From the NCBI RefSeq assembly GCF_024655635.1, contig NZ_JANLGI010000017.1:62001-126000 (forward strand): a DNA stretch of 64,000 nt, in the 5' to 3' direction. Position 1 is the stretch's first letter, and each line of letters starts with the position of its first letter. This document shows positions 53,124 to 61,512 of the stretch, piece by piece. The translations under genes were made by a program, and so were the position numbers. The notes beneath the pieces were generated by a model, which searched no databases, was not told the DNA's origin, and was given only the letters and a program-made list of their open reading frames with translations. This DNA is from Allobosea sp. 47.2.35. GTDB taxonomy: Bacteria > Pseudomonadota > Alphaproteobacteria > Rhizobiales > Beijerinckiaceae.

Positions 53124-54068
53124 ATGGCCACGCTCATCCTCCGCCGCTTCCTGATCGCGATACCGACGCTGTTCCTGGTATCGCTCTTCGTCTTCGCCCT
53201 GCAGCGCGCGCTGCCGGGCGATCCCTTCCTCGTCATCGCGGGCGAGGAGCGCGACCCCGAGGTGATCGCGCGGCTGCGCGAGATCTACCGGATGGACGAT
53301 CCGATCTTCGTCCAGTTCTTCGCCTGGCTCGGGCAGGTCGTGCAGGGCGATTTCGGTCGCTCGCTGCGCACCGGCGAGCCGGTGCTCGGGCTCATCCTGC
53401 AGAAGCTGCCGGTGACGATCCAGCTCGCCACGGCCTCGATCCTGGTCGCGATCTGCATCGGCATCCCGATCGGCATCCTGGCGGCGCGGCACAAGGGCAC
53501 GATCATCGACTATTCGGCCAGCGCGGCGGCCCTGTCGGGGCTGTCGATCCCGAATTTCTGGTTCGGGATCATGCTGATCCTGCTGGTCTCGGTGCATCTG
53601 AAATGGCTACCGGCATCGGGCTATGAATCGATCTTCGAGCACCCCTGGGAGGCGATCAAACGCCTGATCATGCCGGCCTTCGTGCTCGGCAACGGGCTCG
53701 CCGCCTTCCTGATGCGCCATACCCGCTCGGCGATGCTGGAGGTGCTGCGCTCGGACTATGTCCGCACCGCCCGCGCCAAGGGGCTGGACGAGGACACGGT
53801 CGTGCACCGCCACGCGCTGCGCAACGCGCTGGTACCGATCATCACGCTGACCACGCTGCTCTTCGGCGAATTGCTGGCGGGCGCGGTGCTGACAGAGCAG
53901 GTCTTCACCATCCCCGGCTTCGGCAAGCTGATCGTCGATGCCGTGTTCAACCGCGACTATGGCGTGGTGCAGGGCGTGGTGCTGTGCACGGCCATCGGCT
54001 TCATCCTGATGAACCTGATCGCGGATATCCTCTACATCCTCGTCAATCCGCGCCTGAGGACCGGCTGA
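53124..54068 (+). CDS. Dipeptide-type ABC transporter permease (DppB-like)
   Basis: 314 residues with six membrane segments. Starts LILRRFLIAIPTLFLVSLFV, has PGDPFLVIAGEE and the EAA loop YVRTARAKGLDEDTVVHRHALRNALVP, all standard in DppB. The stop and the next start share TGATG (1-bp overlap). Inner membrane. Confidence 0.94.
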   Translation: MATLILRRFLIAIPTLFLVSLFVFALQRALPGDPFLVIAGEERDPEVIARLREIYRMDDPIFVQFFAWLGQVVQGDFGRSLRTGEPVLGLILQKLPVTIQLATASILVAICIGIPIGILAARHKGTIIDYSASAAALSGLSIPNFWFGIMLILLVSVHLKWLPASGYESIFEHPWEAIKRLIMPAFVLGNGLAAFLMRHTRSAMLEVLRSDYVRTARAKGLDEDTVVHRHALRNALVPIITLTTLLFGELLAGAVLTEQVFTIPGFGKLIVDAVFNRDYGVVQGVVLCTAIGFILMNLIADILYILVNPRLRTG

Positions 54069-54949
54069 TGGCATCGCTCGATTCCATCGCCTCTGCCGGT
54101 GCATCGTCCGGCTCCGGCGGCCGCCCCGGCGTTCTGGCGCGCCTCATCCGCAACAAGTCCGCGCTGCTCGGCGGCGGGCTCGTCCTGATCTTCGTCCTGA
54201 TGGCGGTGCTGGCGCCGGTGCTGCCTTTGGCCGATCCGTTCAAGTCGAACTTCCTCGCCATCCGCAAGCCGCCCTCCGAGCTCTACTGGTTCGGCACGGA
54301 CGAGCTCGGCCGCGACCAGGTCTCGCGATTGTTCTTCGGGGCTCAGGCCTCGCTGCTCGCCGGCATCGTCTCCGTGCTGATCGCGGTCGCGATCGGCCTG
54401 CCTCTCGGCCTGCTCGCCGGCTGGTATGGCGGCTGGATCGACATCGTGATCTCGCGCGTCACCGAGGCGCTCCTCGCCTGCCCATTCCTGATCCTTGCCA
54501 TCGCTTTTGCCGCCGTGCTCGGCCCGTCGCTGACCAATGCGATGATCGCGATCGGCCTCTCTGCCGTGCCGATCTTCATCCGGCTGATCCGGGGGCAGGT
54601 GATGAACGTGAAAGCGGAGGATTTCGTCGAGGGCGCGCGGGCGGTCGGCGCGCGGGATCTCCGGCTGATGTTCCGCCATGTCCTGCCCAACACCCTGTCC
54701 CCTATCGTGGTGCAGTCGACATTGTTCATGGCGCAAGCGATCATCCTGGAAGCTGCCCTCTCCTTCCTCGGCCTCGGCCAGCAGCCGCCGGCGCCCTCCT
54801 GGGGACAGATGCTCAACGTCGCCAAGAACTTCATGGAGCAGGCGCCGTGGATGTCGGTGGCGCCAGGCCTCTGCATCTTCCTCGCCGTGCTCGGCTTCAA
54901 CCTGCTCGGCGACGGCCTGCGCGACGCGCTCGACCCGAAAGAAAACTAG
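54068..54949 (+). CDS. Dipeptide-type ABC transporter permease (DppC-like)
   Basis: 293 residues. YWFGTDELGRDQVSRLFFGAQ is the DppC N-terminal signature and DFVEGARAVGARDLRLMFRH the EAA loop; ends FNLLGDGLRDALDPK. Translationally coupled to the preceding permease. No DppD/F ATPase follows, so a shared ATPase must be supplied elsewhere. Confidence 0.94.
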   Translation: MASLDSIASAGASSGSGGRPGVLARLIRNKSALLGGGLVLIFVLMAVLAPVLPLADPFKSNFLAIRKPPSELYWFGTDELGRDQVSRLFFGAQASLLAGIVSVLIAVAIGLPLGLLAGWYGGWIDIVISRVTEALLACPFLILAIAFAAVLGPSLTNAMIAIGLSAVPIFIRLIRGQVMNVKAEDFVEGARAVGARDLRLMFRHVLPNTLSPIVVQSTLFMAQAIILEAALSFLGLGQQPPAPSWGQMLNVAKNFMEQAPWMSVAPGLCIFLAVLGFNLLGDGLRDALDPKEN

Positions 54950-54966
54950 GCTTCAGGGATACGCCC

Positions 54967-56766
54967 ATGTTCACCACCCGCCCCGAAATCCTCGGCACCT
55001 TCGGTGTCGTCACCTCGACGCACTGGCTCGCCACCGCCTCGGGCATGGCGATGCTGGAAAAGGGCGGCAACGCCTTCGACGCCTGCGCCGCCGCCGCCTT
55101 CGTGCTGCAGGTGGTGGAGCCGCATCTCGTCGGCCCGGCCGGCGACATGCCCGCCGTGTTCTATTCGGCCGAAACCGGGAAGGTCGAGACGCTCTGCGCG
55201 CAGGGGCCGGCCCCGCAGGCCGCCACCATCGCGGCCTATAAGGCGCTCGGCCTCGACCTGATCCCGGGCTCCGGCCTGCTCGCGACCGTCATCCCCGGCG
55301 CCTTCGGCGGCTGGATGACGCTGCTGCGCGACCATGGCCGGCTGAAGCTGCGCGACGTCCTCGAACCCGCGATCGGCTATTTCGAGAACGGCCATCCGAT
55401 GCTGCCGCGCGTCTCGGATTCGATCCGCGAACTGACCGACCTCTTCACCAACGAGTGGTCGACTTCCGGCGCCGTCTATCTGCCCGGCGGCAATGTGCCG
55501 GAGGCGCGCAAGCTCTTCGCCAACAAGGCCGCGGCCGAGACCTACAAGCGCATCCTCGCCGAGGCCGAAGCCAAGGGCAGCGACCGGCAGGAGCAGATTC
55601 AGGGCGCCTATGACGCCTGGTACAAGGGCTTCGTCGCCGAGGCGATGGACCGCTTCTGCCGCACGCAGGAGGTGATGGATTCCTCCGGCCGCCGCAACAA
55701 GGGCCTGCTGACCGCGCAGGACATGGCGAATTACAAGCCGACCTATGAGACACCGACCTCCGTGACCTATCACGACTGGGAGGTCTTCAAGATCGGCCCG
55801 TGGGGCCAGGGTCCGGCCTTCCTGCAGACGCTGAAGATTCTGGAGGGCGTCGACCTCGCCGGGATGGGGCCCGCGAGCCCGGAATTCGTCCACCATGTCG
55901 TCGAGGCGATGAAGCTCGCCTTCGCCGATCGCGAAGCCTATTACGGCGACCCGGATTTCGTGAAGGTGCCGCTGGCGACGCTGCTCTCCGAGGATTACGC
56001 GGCCGGACGGCGCGGCCTGATCGGCGAGCGCGCCTCGCTGGAGCTGCGGCCGGGTGTCGTCTCGGGCTATGAGGCGCAGGTCGCGCATGCGATGAAGGCA
56101 CTCGGCGCCATCGCCCAGCCCACGCAGGGCGGCGCCAGCGTCGGCGAGCCGACCATGGCCTCGATGGTCGCGGCCGGCCGCAAGGGCGACACCGTCCATA
56201 TCGACGTCATCGACAAATGGGGCAACATGATCGCGGCGACGCCCTCGGGCGGCTGGCTGCAATCCTCTCCGGTCATCCCGGAGCTCGGCTTCCCGCTCAA
56301 TTCCCGCGCCCAGATGTTCTGGCTGGAAGAGGGTTTGCCCTCCTCGCTCGCGCCGGGCAAGCGGCCACGTACGACGCTGACGCCCTCGATCGCCTTCGAG
56401 CACGGCAAGCCCCGCCTCGCCTTCGGCACGCCGGGCGGCGACCAGCAGGAGCAGTGGCAGCTCGGCCTGTTCCTGCGCCGCGTCCATCACGGCCTCAACC
56501 TGCAAGAGGCGATCGACCTGCCGCTGTTCCACACGCAGCACTTCCCCTCCTCCTTCTATCCGCGCTCGTCGCGGCCGGGGCACATGATGATCGAGGAGAG
56601 CATCGGCACTGCGGCCCTCTCCGAGCTTGAGCGGCGCGGGCATGCCGTCGAGAAGGCTCCGGCCTGGACTGTCGGGCGCCTGACTGCGGCAGAACGCGGC
56701 GATGACGGGCTCTTGCGCGCCGCCGCGACGCCGCGTCTGATGCAGGCTTATGCCGCGGGGCGCTGA
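54967..56766 (+). CDS. Gamma-glutamyltransferase family protein
   Basis: 599 residues, Ntn-hydrolase. The N-terminal ATASGMAMLEKGGNAFDAC and VVEPHLVGPAGD are family signatures. The autocleavage/nucleophile Thr is seen in KGDTVHIDV (aligned to the first Thr of TTHYSV in E. coli Ggt), followed by TPSGGWLQSSP and FGTPGGDQQ. No signal peptide is evident, so it is probably cytoplasmic and acts on imported gamma-glutamyl compounds. It follows the permeases after 17 bp. Confidence 0.88.
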   Translation: MFTTRPEILGTFGVVTSTHWLATASGMAMLEKGGNAFDACAAAAFVLQVVEPHLVGPAGDMPAVFYSAETGKVETLCAQGPAPQAATIAAYKALGLDLIPGSGLLATVIPGAFGGWMTLLRDHGRLKLRDVLEPAIGYFENGHPMLPRVSDSIRELTDLFTNEWSTSGAVYLPGGNVPEARKLFANKAAAETYKRILAEAEAKGSDRQEQIQGAYDAWYKGFVAEAMDRFCRTQEVMDSSGRRNKGLLTAQDMANYKPTYETPTSVTYHDWEVFKIGPWGQGPAFLQTLKILEGVDLAGMGPASPEFVHHVVEAMKLAFADREAYYGDPDFVKVPLATLLSEDYAAGRRGLIGERASLELRPGVVSGYEAQVAHAMKALGAIAQPTQGGASVGEPTMASMVAAGRKGDTVHIDVIDKWGNMIAATPSGGWLQSSPVIPELGFPLNSRAQMFWLEEGLPSSLAPGKRPRTTLTPSIAFEHGKPRLAFGTPGGDQQEQWQLGLFLRRVHHGLNLQEAIDLPLFHTQHFPSSFYPRSSRPGHMMIEESIGTAALSELERRGHAVEKAPAWTVGRLTAAERGDDGLLRAAATPRLMQAYAAGR

Positions 56767-56778
56767 GGAGTTGATCGC

Positions 56779-57507
56779 ATGACCTGGTCCATCGTCGCCC
56801 GCGACGCCGCGACCGGCGCCTATGGCGTCGCCGTCTCGACCTGCGCCTTCGCCGTCGGCGCCCGCGTGCCCTATGGCGGCGGGCGTATCGGCGCGATCGC
56901 GACGCAGGCCTTCGTCAACCCACTCTACGGGATCGACGGCCTCAGGTTGCTGCAGGAGGGCCGCTCGGCCGTCGAGATCATCGCGACGCTGACGGCAGCC
57001 GATGAGGGCCGCGCCCATCGCCAGCTCCATGTCATCGACCGCGACGGCAAGACCGCCTCGCATACGGGCGCGGCCTGCATCGACTGGTGCGGCGCTGTCG
57101 ACGGGCCGCAGGTCTCCGTCGCCGGCAACATGCTCGCCGGCCCGGAGGTCGTGCAGCAGACGCTGAAGGCCTATATCGCCGCGTCCGCGCTGGATTTCGA
57201 CGAGCGCCTGCTAGTCGCGCTGGAGGCCGGCGAGAAGGCCGGCGGCGACAAGCGCGGCAAGCAATCCGTCGCGATCCGGATCTGGAACGGCGAGCCGGTG
57301 CCCAGCATCGACATCCGTGTCGACGATCATATCGACCCGCTCAGGGAGTTGCGCCGGCTCTGGCGTGTCGCGCATCAGCGCTCGGTGCCGTTCCAGCAGG
57401 CCTCGCCCTCGCGCGGACGTCCCGCCGGCGTCACCGACCGGGCCGAGCTAGACCGGCTCTGCACGGAATACGCCGCCGCCTGGAACGCCCGGCACCCGGA
57501 GAGCTGA
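56779..57507 (+). CDS. DUF1028 family putative Ntn-hydrolase
   Basis: 242 residues. MTWSIVARDAATGAYGVAVS is the DUF1028 signature (predicted Ntn-type fold) with FAVGARVPYGGGRIGAIATQA following. Members often sit beside peptide importers and gamma-glutamyltransferases; biochemical function is not established. It starts 12 bp after the GGT gene and ends the operon. The HIDPLRELRRLW segment near the C-terminus is also typical. Confidence 0.88.
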   Translation: MTWSIVARDAATGAYGVAVSTCAFAVGARVPYGGGRIGAIATQAFVNPLYGIDGLRLLQEGRSAVEIIATLTAADEGRAHRQLHVIDRDGKTASHTGAACIDWCGAVDGPQVSVAGNMLAGPEVVQQTLKAYIAASALDFDERLLVALEAGEKAGGDKRGKQSVAIRIWNGEPVPSIDIRVDDHIDPLRELRRLWRVAHQRSVPFQQASPSRGRPAGVTDRAELDRLCTEYAAAWNARHPES

Positions 57508-57590
57508 ACGGCCAACCGCATTCTCGCTACCTCCGACGCGTGATAGGCTGACGCTTCGTCATCACATCATGCCGACGAGAGGGGAATGCG

Positions 57591-58181
57591 ATGGCCGATC
57601 CGAACACCGAAGCTCTCCAGAAGCGCATCGCCACCCTGGAGGCACAGGTCGCAGCCTTGCTTCAGGCGATCTCGGCGGATCGCGGCGGCAATGTCGTCAT
57701 CAACGCGCCGGGCTCTCTGACGATCAATTGCGGGATGGGCATCGCGCTCACGGCCGGCACTGCGATGACGCTGACCTCAGGCGGCAATCTCGCTGTGAGC
57801 GCAGGCGCGAATGCCACGGTCGTGATCGGCAACCGGCTGCGCGTCAGCAGCGGTCATGAAGCCTCGTTCGAAACGCGCAGCTTCAACGTCAGCGCAGCGG
57901 TAGGCTGCGATATCGACAGCGGGCAGAATTTCGCCATCACGGCCGGCAAGGAGATGGCGATGAGCGTCGGAGCGGGCATGGCCGTCAGTGTCGGCAAGAC
58001 GCTTGCGATCGAAAGCGCCGACGCCGCCTCGCTGAAAAGCGGCGATGCCAGACTGAGCATGAAGAAGGACGGCAGCGTCGAGCTTCAGGGGCGCGATATC
58101 ACGCTCAAGGCATCCGGACGCCTCGAAGCCAAGGCGTCCGGCAATGTCACGATCAAGGGATCGAAGATCCTGCAGAACTAG
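57591..58181 (+). CDS. Octad-repeat beta-helix protein, VgrG/gp5 C-terminus-like
   Basis: 196 residues. A short coiled coil (about 7-29, ALQKRIATLEAQVAALLQ) precedes an eight-residue repeat with Gly at 48, 56, 64, 72, 80, 88 and again at 111, 119, 127, 135, 151, and alternating hydrophobic residues (GMGIALTA, GTAMTLTS, GGNLAVSA). The end, KKDGSVELQGRDITLKASG to IKGSKILQN, resembles VgrG tails. Octads of this kind form trimeric beta-helices as in the T4 gp5 spike. No OB-fold, signal peptide or secretion/phage genes are near. Function unknown; a spike, adhesin or scaffold is possible. GGGGA lies before the ATG. Confidence 0.8.
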   Translation: MADPNTEALQKRIATLEAQVAALLQAISADRGGNVVINAPGSLTINCGMGIALTAGTAMTLTSGGNLAVSAGANATVVIGNRLRVSSGHEASFETRSFNVSAAVGCDIDSGQNFAITAGKEMAMSVGAGMAVSVGKTLAIESADAASLKSGDARLSMKKDGSVELQGRDITLKASGRLEAKASGNVTIKGSKILQN

Positions 58182-58182
58182 C

Positions 58183-59304
58183 TCAGGTCAGGCGACCGCG
58201 GGCCGCGACCGGCAATTCCCCGATCAGCTTGTCGCCGCGCACGGTGATCAGGCGATCGACCATGTTGACGACGACGCAGACATGGTTCGGCACCACGCGC
58301 ACGACCTCGCCGACGAGCGGGCGCTTGTTCGAGGCGGAGAGATCGAGAAAGCCATGCTCCTCGGCGAATTGCGCGATCCGCGCCGCCGGATACTCGAGAA
58401 TATAGCCGTGACCGTCGAGATTGCCCTTGTCGCTGGTCAGCGTCTTCGAGCCTGAATCGAGGATGCCACGCTCCGGGCCGGCCCGGCTCACCACCGTCGC
58501 GTAGACGGTCAGCGCGCAATCCTCGAGCATCGCGACGCCGGCCGCGATCTGCATGCGATCGTTGAAGATCGAGGTGCCCGAGCGATGCTCGGTCGCGCCC
58601 TTGAGCTTGCCCATGTTCGGGATGTTGGGCGAGCCGCCGGTCGAGATGATGTCGGCCTTGAGGCCGGCATCGCGCAGGCCGGCATTGGCGGTGTCGAGGA
58701 AGACCTGCGTGCGCTCCCAGCCATCCTCCGGCGGGTACATCAGGAAGCCGGCGAAGCGCAGCCCCGGCGAGGCCGCGACCATCTTGGCGAGCTCGACCGC
58801 CTCACCTGGCGTCTCGACGCCGGCGCGCTTGCGGCCGGTATCGCATTCAATGACGACCTCAAGGTCGCGGCCGGCGATCTCGCCCGCGCGCGGCAGGCCG
58901 GAGATGGTGACCGGGTTGTCGGCGGCGACGATCATCCGGACGCGGCGCTGGAGCGCGCCGAGGCGGCCGAGCTTCTCCTCGCCGAGGATGTTGTAGCTGA
59001 TCATGATGTCGTCGATGCCGCCATCCGCCATGACCTCGGCCTCGCCGAGCTTCTGGCAGGTGATGCCGCGCGCGCCTGCCTCGACCTGGAGCCGCGCCAG
59101 AACCGGCGATTTATGCGTCTTGATATGCGGGCGGTTGGCGACGCCTGCCGCATCGCAGGCGGCCTGGAGGCGCGCGATATTGGCATCGACCTTGTCGAGA
59201 TCGATCACCACGGCGGGCGTGCCGTAGACGCGGGCGATCTCGGCGGCGAGCGGGGTCGCAGCCGGCTGGTCGACGGCCTTGGAAGTGGTCGCGGTCACGC
59301 TCAT
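58183..59304 (-). CDS. D-threonine aldolase / D-serine dehydratase-like PLP enzyme
   Basis: 373 residues, fold-type III. The N-terminal alanine-racemase-like barrel has the PLP lysine in RPHIKTHKS; the C-terminal domain carries the metal-binding NHVC motif (HxC) typical of DSD1/D-TA enzymes. It would cleave or dehydrate a beta-hydroxy D-amino acid. The start overlaps the Rid gene by 4 bp. Convergent with the beta-helix gene, 1 bp apart. The actual substrate, D-threonine, D-serine or another 3-hydroxy-D-amino acid, cannot be told from sequence. Confidence 0.88.
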   Translation of the reverse strand: MSVTATTSKAVDQPAATPLAAEIARVYGTPAVVIDLDKVDANIARLQAACDAAGVANRPHIKTHKSPVLARLQVEAGARGITCQKLGEAEVMADGGIDDIMISYNILGEEKLGRLGALQRRVRMIVAADNPVTISGLPRAGEIAGRDLEVVIECDTGRKRAGVETPGEAVELAKMVAASPGLRFAGFLMYPPEDGWERTQVFLDTANAGLRDAGLKADIISTGGSPNIPNMGKLKGATEHRSGTSIFNDRMQIAAGVAMLEDCALTVYATVVSRAGPERGILDSGSKTLTSDKGNLDGHGYILEYPAARIAQFAEEHGFLDLSASNKRPLVGEVVRVVPNHVCVVVNMVDRLITVRGDKLIGELPVAARGRLT

Positions 59305-59759
59305 GGATGCACCTTGACGATGACTTCGATCTCGACGGTCATGCGGTTGGGCAGCGAGCCCATGCCGACGGCCGAGCGGGCATGGCGACCACGGTCGCCG
59401 AGCACGGCGACGAACAGGTCCGAGCAGCCGTTGATGACCTTGGGATGATCCGAGAAGTCCGGCGCGGCATTGACCATCCCGAGCAGCTTGACGACCTCGA
59501 CCTTGTCGAGCGAGCCGACCGCCTTCTTCATCGCGGCGAGCAAGCCGAGGCCGGTCTGCTTGGCATGCTCATAGGCCTGTTCGACGCTGACGTCGGCGCC
59601 GACCTTGCCGGTTGGATAGGTGCCGTCTGCCCGCTTCGGACCCTGGCCCGAGAGATAGACCATGTCGCCGACCTGCTTGAAGCTGACATAGGTCGCGACC
59701 GGCGTCGGCACGTCCGGCAGGGTCAGCCCCAGTTCCTTCAGCTTGTCTTCGGCGCTCAT
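59301..59759 (-). CDS. Rid (YjgF/YER057c/UK114) family protein
   Basis: 152 residues, trimeric fold. YVSFKQVGDMVYLSGQGP and VVKLLGMVNAAPDF are family signatures. By eye the segment AVGMGSLPNRMTVEIE lacks the Arg that binds substrate carboxylate in RidA (R105), so it belongs to a Rid subgroup whose imine-deaminase activity is not assured. It is co-translated with the D-threonine-aldolase-like gene, whose dehydratase-type chemistry would produce imines (inference). Confidence 0.9.
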   Translation of the reverse strand: MSAEDKLKELGLTLPDVPTPVATYVSFKQVGDMVYLSGQGPKRADGTYPTGKVGADVSVEQAYEHAKQTGLGLLAAMKKAVGSLDKVEVVKLLGMVNAAPDFSDHPKVINGCSDLFVAVLGDRGRHARSAVGMGSLPNRMTVEIEVIVKVHP

Positions 59760-59810
59760 GGCGTTTCTCTCCTCAATTCCCGCCGACGCTTGCTTCGCCG
59801 GCTTGTCCTG

Positions 59811-60320
59811 TCAGTCGTTCAGTTCGCGGCGCATATAGCGGGCCGCATCGTCATAGCTCGCAAGCTTGCGATCAAGCGCGGGGTCATGCACCCCACGAAA
59901 ACCCTGCCGTCGCCAAAAGCCGGTCGAATCGTTGACCGCGACCAGCGCCAGGCTCGTATAGCCGGTTTCCGCGGCTTGACGGGCGATATCGGCGACGATC
60001 GCACCTGCCGCGCCAGTGCCACGCCCGGAGGGCAGCAGGGCAAGGTCGTGCAGATACCAGTTCGCGACACCTTGCGGGATTTCGCCGAGCAGGGAGTTCA
60101 GGGCGGGTATCGCGCCGGCCGGCCAGGGATGGCTGACGAGATAGCCTTGCAGCGCGCCGTCTCCCGCCGCCAGCACATGGCAGCCCTCTGGCGCCAGACG
60201 CAGACGCTCGGCGAAGATCGCCTCGTCCTCGGGATAGTCCGGATGCACCACGGCCGCGATCGCCATCACGGCCGGCAGGTCGGCCGGCGCCATGCGGCGC
60301 CAGCCCGTTTCGCGTGACAT
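59811..60320 (-). CDS. GNAT family N-acetyltransferase
   Basis: 169 residues. The acetyl-CoA-binding motif A is DLALLPSGRGTGAAGAIV (about 88-105, R/Q-x-x-G-x-G/A), followed by LALVAVNDSTGFWRRQGF, the usual strand-5/helix-4 element. The start lies 6 bp after the metallohydrolase stop. It could acetylate a D-amino acid or aminated product in the same pathway; the substrate is unknown. Confidence 0.87.
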   Translation of the reverse strand: MSRETGWRRMAPADLPAVMAIAAVVHPDYPEDEAIFAERLRLAPEGCHVLAAGDGALQGYLVSHPWPAGAIPALNSLLGEIPQGVANWYLHDLALLPSGRGTGAAGAIVADIARQAAETGYTSLALVAVNDSTGFWRRQGFRGVHDPALDRKLASYDDAARYMRRELND

Positions 60321-60326
60321 GGAGGC

Positions 60327-61490
60327 TTACGCCGCGACCTTAGGGAACTTGCTGGTCCGCTTCGGGTGCCACCACTTGCCCTTGAGCACGACGCCCTCGG
60401 AGACGATCTTGCGGTCGCCGGTCAGGACCTCGCCGACGACGTCCTCGTAGTTGAACTTGCCTTCCTTGACGGTGAGGATCGTCGCATCGCCGAGCGAGCC
60501 GACCTTGAGCGAGCCGTATTCCGGGCGCTTCAGCGCCATGGCGGCGTTCACGGTCGAAGCGGCGATGACATTGTTCAGGCTCATGCCCATGCAGAGGAAC
60601 TTCGACATCGTCGTGACCTGGTCATAGGCCGGGCCATCGATGCAGAGCTTGTGCACGTCCGACGAGATCACGTCCGGCTCGAAGCCGTTGGCGAGCATGG
60701 CGCGCGTGGTCTTGAATGAGAACGAGCCCTTGCCGTGGCCGATATCGAAGATGACGCCGCGCTTGCGGGCGGCCAGCACCTCCGGCTTCACCGTGCCCTG
60801 CGCGGTCGCGGGCGCATTCGGGAAGGGGCGGAAGGCGTGGGTCAGCACGTCGCCGGGGCGAAGCATGCCAATGACTTCCTCATAGGACGGCGGCGGATGG
60901 TCGATATGGCACATCAGGGGCATGCCGACCTCGTTGGCGACCTGCAGCGCGATGTTGAGCGGCGCGGTGCCCTGCTCGCCCGAGGCATGGAGGCCGACGC
61001 GGACCTTGATGCCGACGATGAGGTCGCGGTTCTTGTCGGCGACCTCGGCGCAGTCGACCGGGTTCATCAGGCGCAGGTCGCCGCTCTCGCCGACCATGAC
61101 GCGATGGTCGAAGCCGTAGATGCCGGCATGCGAGACATGGAGATAGGCGAGGATGCGCGCCTGGCTCTGCTCGATGACGTGCTTGCGGAAGCCCGGCCAG
61201 TTGCCGGGGCCGGCCGAGCCGGTATCGACCGAGGTCGTGACGCCGGAGACACGGCAGAACTCGTCGGCATCGATACCGAGCGAGGTGCCGCCCCAGTAGA
61301 CATGGGTGTGCAGGTCGATCAGGCCGGGCGAGACGATATAGCCGGAAACGTCGCGGACCTCCTTGGCGCCCTTCAGGTCCTTGCCGAAACCGGAGACCTT
61401 GCCGTCCGTGAAGGCGACATCGAGGATGCCGTCATGCTTCTGGGAGGGGTCGATAACGCGGCCGCCCTTCAGGATGAGATCGTGGGTCAC
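60327..61490 (-). CDS. Amidohydrolase/deacetylase family metallohydrolase
   Basis: 387 residues, dihydroorotase/hydantoinase-like barrel. Metal-site residues are visible as DLHTHVYWG (HxH), a Lys in VGIKVRVG, MCHIDHPP, THAFRP and SSDVHKL. Relatives deacetylate N-acyl-D-amino acids or open cyclic amides. Placed next to an N-carbamoyl-D-amino-acid hydrolase, it could act as the ring-opening or deacylating step upstream of that enzyme. It is followed by the acetyltransferase gene after 6 bp. Confidence 0.88.
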   Translation of the reverse strand: MTHDLILKGGRVIDPSQKHDGILDVAFTDGKVSGFGKDLKGAKEVRDVSGYIVSPGLIDLHTHVYWGGTSLGIDADEFCRVSGVTTSVDTGSAGPGNWPGFRKHVIEQSQARILAYLHVSHAGIYGFDHRVMVGESGDLRLMNPVDCAEVADKNRDLIVGIKVRVGLHASGEQGTAPLNIALQVANEVGMPLMCHIDHPPPSYEEVIGMLRPGDVLTHAFRPFPNAPATAQGTVKPEVLAARKRGVIFDIGHGKGSFSFKTTRAMLANGFEPDVISSDVHKLCIDGPAYDQVTTMSKFLCMGMSLNNVIAASTVNAAMALKRPEYGSLKVGSLGDATILTVKEGKFNYEDVVGEVLTGDRKIVSEGVVLKGKWWHPKRTSKFPKVAA

Positions 61491-61512
61491 TTTTTTGTCC
61501 TTTGGAGGCTGA

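Noticed and set aside
54946..57063. A 705-codon antisense frame over the gamma-glutamyltransferase gene
   Set aside because: Shadow of a well-supported gene; composition is low-complexity and no ribosome site is associated.
57591..58181. Type VI secretion or prophage island
   Set aside because: Only one beta-helix protein shows spike-like repeats. No tssB/C, ClpV, Hcp, tail, capsid or integrase gene is in the window and flanking genes are metabolic.
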